Shown: one piece after another, positions 51,257 to 56,940 of the stretch | Numbering within the stretch: position 1 is the stretch's first letter | How the letters are laid out: each line of letters starts with the position of its first letter | Assembly (NCBI GenBank): GCA_044352985.1 | Contig: JBILCU010000018.1 | Coordinates: 1-56,940 of the forward strand | Source: JADJDM01 sp044352985 | GTDB taxonomy: Bacteria > Bacteroidota > Bacteroidia > B-17B0 > Aurantibacillaceae | Length of the DNA: 56,940 bases | Direction: 5' to 3' | Made by a program: the position numbers and the translations under genes | Notes under the pieces: generated by a model | The model's input: only the letters and a program-made list of their open reading frames with translations | Told to the model about the DNA's origin: nothing | The model's database searches: none

Positions 51257-54145
51257 TTATAATTTGGCTTTTATTTCTACCATTTCATATCCTTCAATGA
51301 TATCACCAACTTGTATGTCGTTGAATTTATCGATGTTTAAACCACACTCATAACCTGTTGCTACTTCTTTCACATCATCTTTAAATCGTTTTAAAGAGCC
51401 TAATGCTCCTGAATGAACAACAATACCATCTCTGATGATACGTACTTTTGTATTGCGGTTTACTTTTCCATCTAACACATAACAACCTGCAATTGTCCCT
51501 ACTTTACTGATTTTGAAAACTTCACGTATTTCAATATTACAAGTAATTTTTTCTTCAAATTCAGGCGCTAACATACCTTCCATAGCAGCTTTAACTTCGT
51601 TAATAGCATCGTAAATGATAGAATACAATCGGATGTCTATTTCTTCAGTCTCAGCTAATTTTCTGGCATTGGCCGTTGGGCGAACTTGGAAACCTAAAAT
51701 AATTGCATTGGATGCAGAAGCTAACATTACGTCACTTTCGCTAATTGCACCTACAGATTTAAGAATGATATTCACCTGAACTTTTTCAGTTGATAATTTC
51801 AATAGTGAATCAGACAAAGCTTCCACCGATCCATCCACATCACCTTTAACTAACACGTTCAATTCTTTGAAATCACCAATCGCTAAACGACGACCAATTT
51901 CATCCAATGTAATGTGTTTACGTGCGCGCATACCTTGTTCGCGTTGCAATTGCAAACGTTTTGTTGCTAATTCTCTAGCTTCACGTTCATCGTTTAATAC
52001 ATGGAATTTATCACCTGCTTGCGGAGCACCATTTAACCCTAACAACATTACCGGAATTGCCGGACCAGCTGATTGAATACGTGTGCCGCGCTCATTGTTT
52101 AATGCTTTTACTCTTCCGTGGAAAGAACCTGCTAAAACAACATCTCCAACTTTTAAAGTTCCGGTTTCAACCAACACAGTTGCTTCGTAGCCTCTTCCTT
52201 TATCTAATTTAGTTTCGATAACTGTTCCGCTTGCACGACGTTTTGGATTGGCTTTCAGTTCAAGCATTTCAGATTCCAATAATACTTTTTCCAATAATAG
52301 GTCAATGTTTTTACCTTGTTTAGCAGAAATTTCCTGACACTGGAATTTACCTCCCCACTCTTCTACCAAAATATTCATTCCGGCAAGTGTTTCACGAATT
52401 TTTTCAGGATTAGCGCCTGGTTTATCAATTTTATTAATTGCAAAAACCATTGGAACGCCTGCTGCTTGAGCATGCGTAATTGCTTCTTTTGTTTGAGGCA
52501 TCACACTATCATCGGCAGCAACCACAATAATGGCAACATCGGTTACTTTAGCACCACGCGCACGCATTGCTGTAAAGGCTTCGTGACCAGGTGTATCAAG
52601 GAAAGTAATGTTTTTGCCATTATCTAATTTTACATTGTACGCACCAATATGCTGTGTAATACCACCGGCCTCACCGGCAATTACATTTGCTTTACGAATA
52701 AAATCGAGTAAAGAAGTTTTACCGTGATCAACGTGACCCATAACCGTAACAACTGGCGGACGAGGCAGTAAATCTTCAGGCTTATCTTCTTCTTCTTTAA
52801 TTGATTCTTGAGCTTCAACAGTAACGAATTCTACTTTAAAGCCAAACTCTTCCACTACAATGGCAATGGTTTCGGCATCTAATCGTTGGTTGATGGATAC
52901 GAATAAGCCTAATTGCATACAGGTAGAAATAACCTGTGTAACAGGTACACTCATCATTTGAGAAAGTTGGGAAGCAGAAATAAACTCTGTTACTTTCAAT
53001 ACTTTCTTATCTGCCTCCATGTTATCGGCAGCTTCCTGAAGTTTTTCTCTGTTCTCTTCTCTTTTTTCTCTTCTATATTTTGAAGCTTTCGATTTAGAAC
53101 CTGATTGACTTAAACGCGCCAATGTTTCTTTAATTTGTGCCTGGATTTCCTCATCGGTTAAAGCAGGTTTTGCTTCACGCTTAGGTTGGTTATTATTTCT
53201 TCTATCCGGACCTTTAAATTTATCTCGTGCAACCTGTGCTTGTTTTTGTCCAAGATTTTTGATCTCCTGTTCTGAAACACTTCCCTTTTTAATGCGTTTT
53301 CTTTTCTTTTTATCTGCATTAGGATCGTTATGCGAAGGAGCACTTGGTTTTTTCTCAACGGGTAATATGATATTTCCTAAGATTTTTGGACCTTCTAGTT
53401 TTTGGAATTTTGTTGCTAAGAAGTCTTCTTTTGGTTCTTCTTTTACCGGAGGTGCAATCGGCTTTTCTTCAACTTTCGGAATCTCTGCAACAACTTTTTC
53501 TGGTTGAGTAACCGGAGGTATTTCTTCTTCAGGTTTTTTTGTTGCTTTTTTCTTGTCTTTTTCAGACTTTTCTTCAGCTAATTCTTTTTTAGATTTTTTA
53601 TCTGGTTTAGTTTTTTGATTTATTGCACTTAAATCTACTTTACCTAAAACTATTGGACCTTCAATAGTTTTGCTTTCAGTTTTTACTTCTTCCGGTTTTT
53701 CAGTTTTTTCCGCTGCTTTTTTTGCTTCTTCTGCTTCTTTTTCAGCTTTAGCTTTTTCCTGTGCTTTTAATTCTTCAGCAGCAATGTGATCGCGCTGTTT
53801 CTTTACCAAACTTTCAAGAACTTTATCAGTTGCAGACATATCTTTAATGATAATCTCTTCTTTTTCTTCTTTAGGCTTTTTAGCAACAGATTTTGCATCA
53901 TCTAAAACAATGCTTTCCTTTTTTTCGCGGTTACTTTGCGCTACTTGCGTAGCTTCTTCTTTTGCTGATTTATCTCCTTGGTATTCTTTTAAAAGCAGCT
54001 TGTATTCTGCTTCGCCAATTTTACCGTTGGGATCAGCCTTTATTTTAAAATTTTTGGTAGACAAAAAATCAACAATTGTACTTAATGACAAGTTGAATTC
54101 TTTGGCTACCTTGCTTAAACGGTATGTAGGTTGGTTATCTGACAT
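51257..54145 (-). CDS. infB: Translation initiation factor IF-2
   Basis: IF-2 is the GTPase that brings fMet-tRNA to the ribosome. The 962-residue protein has an IF2N-like start (YRLSKVAKEFNLSLSTIVDFL), a long charged Lys/Glu/Pro-rich linker (about 80-400), a second IF2N segment (QMMSVPVTQVISTCMQLG), the G domain with G1 GHVDHGKTS, G3 DTPGHEAF and G4 NKIDKP, then domains II-IV ending GDIIEGYEMVEIKAKL. The linker length and composition are usual for Bacteroidota. It is the third gene of rimP-nusA-infB, 66 bases after nusA. Confidence 0.98.
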   Translation of the reverse strand: MSDNQPTYRLSKVAKEFNLSLSTIVDFLSTKNFKIKADPNGKIGEAEYKLLLKEYQGDKSAKEEATQVAQSNREKKESIVLDDAKSVAKKPKEEKEEIIIKDMSATDKVLESLVKKQRDHIAAEELKAQEKAKAEKEAEEAKKAAEKTEKPEEVKTESKTIEGPIVLGKVDLSAINQKTKPDKKSKKELAEEKSEKDKKKATKKPEEEIPPVTQPEKVVAEIPKVEEKPIAPPVKEEPKEDFLATKFQKLEGPKILGNIILPVEKKPSAPSHNDPNADKKKRKRIKKGSVSEQEIKNLGQKQAQVARDKFKGPDRRNNNQPKREAKPALTDEEIQAQIKETLARLSQSGSKSKASKYRREKREENREKLQEAADNMEADKKVLKVTEFISASQLSQMMSVPVTQVISTCMQLGLFVSINQRLDAETIAIVVEEFGFKVEFVTVEAQESIKEEEDKPEDLLPRPPVVTVMGHVDHGKTSLLDFIRKANVIAGEAGGITQHIGAYNVKLDNGKNITFLDTPGHEAFTAMRARGAKVTDVAIIVVAADDSVMPQTKEAITHAQAAGVPMVFAINKIDKPGANPEKIRETLAGMNILVEEWGGKFQCQEISAKQGKNIDLLLEKVLLESEMLELKANPKRRASGTVIETKLDKGRGYEATVLVETGTLKVGDVVLAGSFHGRVKALNNERGTRIQSAGPAIPVMLLGLNGAPQAGDKFHVLNDEREARELATKRLQLQREQGMRARKHITLDEIGRRLAIGDFKELNVLVKGDVDGSVEALSDSLLKLSTEKVQVNIILKSVGAISESDVMLASASNAIILGFQVRPTANARKLAETEEIDIRLYSIIYDAINEVKAAMEGMLAPEFEEKITCNIEIREVFKISKVGTIAGCYVLDGKVNRNTKVRIIRDGIVVHSGALGSLKRFKDDVKEVATGYECGLNIDKFNDIQVGDIIEGYEMVEIKAKL

Positions 54146-54211
54146 TTTATAGGTTACTCCTTTTTCTTCTGTTATTTATTCTTATTATTTTACCTTTAAG
54201 CAGGGTTCAAA

Positions 54212-55471
54212 TTAATCTTCAAACTCTGCAGCCAATACTTTTCTTACACTAAGAATAATATCTTCATCAAGAGAAGTACGACGTTTTAATTCTTCAACAG
54301 ATAATTCTAATACTGATTTTGCTGTATCACAACCAATTCCTTTTAATTCATCAAGTATAGATGATTCAATTTCATCTGAAAATTCTTCTAAATCAACATC
54401 TTCGTCATCAGCATCTTCCACATCACGATAAACATCTACTTCGTAGCCAGTTAATTTACCTGCTAACTTAATGTTATAACCGCCTTTACCAATTGCTAAA
54501 GAAATTTGATCAGGCTTTAAGTATACTGATGCACGTTTGTTGGTGTCATCTAATTTTATGGTTGTAATTTTTGCAGGACTTAGTGCACGTTGAATGAAAA
54601 GGTTTGCGTTAGCTGTATAATTAATTACATCAATATTTTCATTTTTCAATTCACGAACAATACCATGAATACGAGAACCTTTCATCCCAACACAAGCTCC
54701 TACTGGATCAATACGCTCGTCGTAAGATTCAACAGCAACTTTCGCTCTTTCGCCCGGCTCGCGAACAATTTTTTTAATAGTAATTAAACCATCTGCAATC
54801 TCAGGAACTTCCATTTCGAACATGCGCTCTAAAAATACAGGTGAAGTACGTGATAATAGAATAGCTGGTGTACCATTCTTCATGTCTACTTTTAATACAA
54901 CAGCACGAACGGTATCACCTTTTTTGAAGAAATCGGTTGGAATTTGTTCTGTTTTTGGCAACAACAATTCGTTACCTTCATCATCAATTAATAAAATTTC
55001 TTTTTTCCAGATTTGATATACCTCAGCATTTACAATTTCTCCAACACGCTCTTTATATTTATTAAACACATCATTTTTTTCTAGTTCAAGAATTTTCTGA
55101 ACCAGGTTTTGACGAACGGCTAAAACTGCACGACGACCGAAATCCTCTAAGCGCACAGGTTCTGTTACCTCTTCACCAATTTCAAAATCATCGCCAATTT
55201 TATGCGCATCACTTAAGCTGATATGTTTACTTTCATCATAATCAAACGAATCCTCTGCAAATTCATCATCCACCACAACACGATTTTTCCAAATTTCCAA
55301 ATCTCCTTTATCAGGATTTACGATGATATCAAAATGTTTATCGCTTCCGTAACGTTTAATCAACATGCTTCTAAACACATCCTCAATAATGGACATTAGG
55401 GTTACACGGTCAACATTTTTTACTTCTTTGAATTCAGAAAACGATTCGATTAGGTTTACTGCTTGCATCAT
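54212..55471 (-). CDS. nusA: Transcription termination/antitermination protein NusA
   Basis: NusA binds RNA polymerase and tunes pausing, termination and antitermination. The 419-residue protein has the N-terminal polymerase-binding domain (about 1-125), the S1 domain with a strand pair KGDTVRAVVLKVDM, and two KH domains with GSRIHGIVREL and LAIGKGGYNIKLA. A short acidic C-terminal helix-hairpin-helix segment (DELKGIGCDTAKSVLELSVEEL) replaces the two acidic repeats of E. coli NusA. The start may be either of two adjacent ATGs at 55471 or 55468. It follows rimP by 8 bases. Confidence 0.97.
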   Translation of the reverse strand: MMQAVNLIESFSEFKEVKNVDRVTLMSIIEDVFRSMLIKRYGSDKHFDIIVNPDKGDLEIWKNRVVVDDEFAEDSFDYDESKHISLSDAHKIGDDFEIGEEVTEPVRLEDFGRRAVLAVRQNLVQKILELEKNDVFNKYKERVGEIVNAEVYQIWKKEILLIDDEGNELLLPKTEQIPTDFFKKGDTVRAVVLKVDMKNGTPAILLSRTSPVFLERMFEMEVPEIADGLITIKKIVREPGERAKVAVESYDERIDPVGACVGMKGSRIHGIVRELKNENIDVINYTANANLFIQRALSPAKITTIKLDDTNKRASVYLKPDQISLAIGKGGYNIKLAGKLTGYEVDVYRDVEDADDEDVDLEEFSDEIESSILDELKGIGCDTAKSVLELSVEELKRRTSLDEDIILSVRKVLAAEFED

Positions 55472-55479
55472 GGTTTCTA

Positions 55480-55947
55480 CTATTTAAATGATAATATTAG
55501 TTTTGATTCTTTAATTTCCTGTAATGGAATAGTTATTTGTTCTTTAATTGTTTGTTTTTTGTTTTTTTCGTTTTTAATGATTTTTTCACTTTCAATTAAA
55601 ATGCTAGTTTCAGGTTCATAGGCAACAAGAACTCCTTTAACTTTTAAGCCGTCTTTTTTTAGCACAATTAATTCTCTGCCAATGTTTTTTTGGTATTGTT
55701 TTTCAACTGTGAATGGTTGGTCAATGCCTGCAGAAGAAACCATTAATTCAAAATCTTCATTTTCACGATCAAGAGAAGATTCGATGAAGCGGCTAATTTC
55801 GATGCAATCATTAATTGCAATATTTGTTAGTCCATCCAAAAGCACTTCAATTTTTTTTGCTGTACTTACTTTAACCGAAACTATAAAGCGGTCTGTTCCT
55901 TTAATTTTTTCTTCGGTTAGCTCTCTTATTTTTTTTTCAGTAATCAT
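55480..55947 (-). CDS. rimP: Ribosome maturation factor RimP
   Basis: RimP helps assemble the 30S subunit. The 155-residue protein has an N-terminal domain with the central motif CIEISRFIESSLDRENEDFELMVSSAGID, the family signature (usually D...E.Y.LEVSSPG.D), and a C-terminal SH3-like domain (ELIVLKKDGLKVKGVLVAYEPETSILIE). The usual PGLDRPL is written AGIDQPF. It is the first gene of rimP-nusA-infB. A terminator-like hairpin lies directly before its ATG. Confidence 0.92.
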   Translation of the reverse strand: MITEKKIRELTEEKIKGTDRFIVSVKVSTAKKIEVLLDGLTNIAINDCIEISRFIESSLDRENEDFELMVSSAGIDQPFTVEKQYQKNIGRELIVLKKDGLKVKGVLVAYEPETSILIESEKIIKNEKNKKQTIKEQITIPLQEIKESKLILSFK

Positions 55948-55951
55948 TGTT

Positions 55952-55981
55952 CAAAAAAAGAGGGGACTTTTTGTCCCCTCT
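55952..55981 (-). terminator. Terminator-shaped hairpin directly before the rimP ATG
   Basis: On the minus strand AGAGGGGAC-AAAAA-GTCCCCTCT (9-bp perfect stem, 55959-55981) is followed by seven T and then GAACA-ATG of rimP. It can serve as the terminator of the cytochrome gene upstream. Since a TATATTTG box lies between that gene and the hairpin, it may also act as an attenuator in the rimP-nusA-infB leader. Confidence 0.8.
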
Positions 55982-56003
55982 GTCTAAATCTTATTTTCAA
56001 TCG

Positions 56004-56011
56004 CAAATATA
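56004..56011 (-). promoter_or_regulatory. -7 box before the rimP leader hairpin
   Basis: TATATTTG on the minus strand matches TAnnTTTG. A TTTG lies 15 bases further upstream, a shorter spacing than normal. A transcript from here would begin near 55998 and carry the hairpin in a leader of about 50 bases. Confidence 0.45.
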
Positions 56012-56034
56012 CAATATTAATTGCTTCAAAAAAA

Positions 56035-56403
56035 TTATTTTTTACTGATATCAAGCGCGCTTAACACATATTGTAATGTTTTATTTTTTTGTGTATCGTC
56101 CATATTTGCTTTTGGGGCCATCCAATCCATAATTTTGGGCCATTTTTCTGATTTTTCTGAAGTAATTTCTGGAGTTGAATGGCAATTTCCGCATTTACCG
56201 TAATACAAACGTTGACCTTCAGTTATATCGCTAGCTTTAATACCTGGGAACCGTTTTTCGGCTGCAGCCATTAATTCAGGGTTTACTTCGCTTACAGCAG
56301 CTACAGGTTTTTCTTCTTTTACAGCCTTGCTAGTTTTACAGTTTACTAAACTAATTAAGGCAAGAGTTGTTACAACAACTGCAATTATTTTATGTTTATT
56401 CAT
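56035..56403 (-). CDS. c-type cytochrome lipoprotein
   Basis: A 122-residue lipoprotein; the lipobox is SLVNC with Cys near residue 22. The haem motif is CGNCH (CxxCH) in YYGKCGNCHSTPEI, and IMDWMAPKANM supplies Met candidates for the second axial ligand. LQYVLSALD is the final helix of class I cytochromes. A Lys/Glu/Ala/Val-rich linker (about 23-45) separates the lipid anchor from the haem domain. It is likely an envelope electron carrier; the partner is unknown. Confidence 0.88.
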   Translation of the reverse strand: MNKHKIIAVVVTTLALISLVNCKTSKAVKEEKPVAAVSEVNPELMAAAEKRFPGIKASDITEGQRLYYGKCGNCHSTPEITSEKSEKWPKIMDWMAPKANMDDTQKNKTLQYVLSALDISKK

Positions 56404-56518
56404 TGTGTTTTTTTGTAAACATAGAGAATAATTTGCTTGAAGTGAAATTTATTATGTATATAATTAAAGTGAACAGTTTTGGGTTTATATAATAGAATGA
56501 AAACGTATTAAATCGTTT

Positions 56519-56763
56519 CTACCACCGAACTAATTTTTTCTTTACTTCGTCCCATTTTAAATGATTGATACTAAAATGATCAGGGTCATTTTCTGCATCA
56601 TCAAAATATAACATGCTTTTTAAAACCATGAATTCATAACATGAAGGATATTTTAATTTGTAGTAGGATAACATTTATTCAAGCGAAAACTCTTTCAACA
56701 GCTTAACCACATCAAAAAAATCTTTTAACTTAATGATGCATTTACGATTTTTTGAGATTTTTT
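56519..56763 (-). pseudogene. C-terminal remnant of an AbiEii-like nucleotidyltransferase toxin gene, broken by an in-frame stop
   Basis: Reading the minus strand, KLKDFFDVVKLLKEFSLE is followed by TAA (56675-56677) and then, in the same frame, MLSYYKLKYPSCYEFMVLKS, MLYFDDAENDPDHF and WDEVKKKLVRW to the stop at 56519. The pattern K.D.fDl..LL..fsLe.ml..Y..kyp...ef.vLkSl.YFdDAe.dp...W.evK is the C-terminal end of AbiEii/AbiGii-type nucleotidyltransferases. The N-terminal catalytic part is missing; beyond 56763 the frame runs into a short dispersed repeat. No cognate antitoxin was seen. The family call is from memory of the pattern. Confidence 0.55.
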
Positions 56764-56764
56764 T

Positions 56765-56790
56765 GGTTGCTGAGCACAGCCGAAGCACCG
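56765..56790. repeat. Short dispersed repeat of the GCTGAGC...CGAAGC type
   Basis: GGTTGCTGAGCACAGCCGAAGCACCG. The core GCTGAGC-N4-CCGAAG parallels GCTGAGC-TTG-TCGAAG in the 112-bp repeat on the opposite strand. The ends GGT.GC / GC.ACC are inverted. It marks the 5' break of the AbiEii-like remnant. Confidence 0.5.
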
Positions 56791-56875
56791 AAAATGCTTT
56801 TTTAAATGTGGGTTCTACTATGCGCAACCAACAATAATTTTTTTCATCCTTAACGCAGAGAAGGAACTACAAAAA

Positions 56876-56902
56876 CAGATGCTTCCTTCGTCAGCATGAC
56901 AA
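56876..56902. repeat. Short dispersed repeat, ATGCTTCCTTCGTCAGCATGAC
   Basis: CAGATGCTTCCTTCGTCAGCATGACA holds TTCG-TCAGC, close to TTCG....CTCAGC in the other repeats of the window, and has inverted ends (ATGCT...AGCAT). Motifs of this kind recur between genes in many Bacteroidota. From 56791 to 56940 nothing else is recognisable. Confidence 0.4.
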
Positions 56903-56940
56903 TGTGAAAACTAAATTTTGATTTACGATTCAGGGATTTT

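Noticed and set aside
53158..53358. Additional minus-strand frame within infB
   Set aside because: It is a Lys/Arg-rich shadow of the IF-2 linker region in another frame.

Overview
The window reads as a chromosomal segment of an AT-rich member of the phylum Bacteroidota (Flavobacteriia/Sphingobacteriia-like). Grounds: promoters of the TTTG / TAnnTTTG type, no regular Shine-Dalgarno sites, two proteins with type IX secretion C-terminal domains (gliding-associated type at 19007-21247, type A at 31281-32684), a PorE-like envelope protein, DUF2911, DUF5777 and DUF885 proteins, an alpha-oxoamine synthase of the sphingolipid/sulfonolipid kind, and S9 peptidases. No rRNA, CRISPR array or intact transposase was seen.

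Layout. 1-380 is a 112-bp tandem repeat cut by the window edge; one inverted copy lies at 11730-11816. 573-6036 holds a MORN-repeat protein, mnmA, a PorE-like protein and a long QueA paralogue. 6196-6461 has divergent tRNA-Ala(GGC) and tRNA-Asp(GTC). Downstream of tRNA-Asp is a worn island (about 6480-10540): an integrase N-terminal stub, an MmeI-like single-chain restriction-modification enzyme, a 68-residue unknown ORF, and a second diverged copy of the enzyme's 3' end. 10754-12767 is a haem-lipoprotein / YceI / DUF5777 group. 13755-18950 is on the minus strand: thiolase and NlpC/P60 peptidase, then a tight operon paaY-like, plsC, gatC, yfiT-like, recO. 19007-24752 carries a large surface protein and a coupled flippase-like / glycosyltransferase / ABC permease set. 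24826-44185 is mostly housekeeping and envelope: ruvC, lepB, a biotin-dependent carboxyltransferase, an oxoamine synthase, tsaB, an Omp85 protein, a dicarboxylate symporter, aroE, prolyl oligopeptidase, DUF885 peptidase, fatty acid hydroxylase.

44224-47489 is the best candidate for an undescribed system: an XRE regulator divergent from three closely packed plus-strand genes (helical unknown; zinc-ribbon protein with L7/L12-like segment and two membrane helices; CbxX/SpoVK-type AAA+ ATPase), with a 24-bp perfect palindrome in the control region and a repeat-like structured block just after. The window then returns to core genes: enoyl-CoA hydratase, DPP IV-type peptidase, and rimP-nusA-infB, which has a terminator-like hairpin directly before the rimP start codon. 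The right edge has a c-type cytochrome lipoprotein, a broken AbiEii-like gene remnant and short dispersed repeats.

All family names come from reading motifs by eye; no database search was run.
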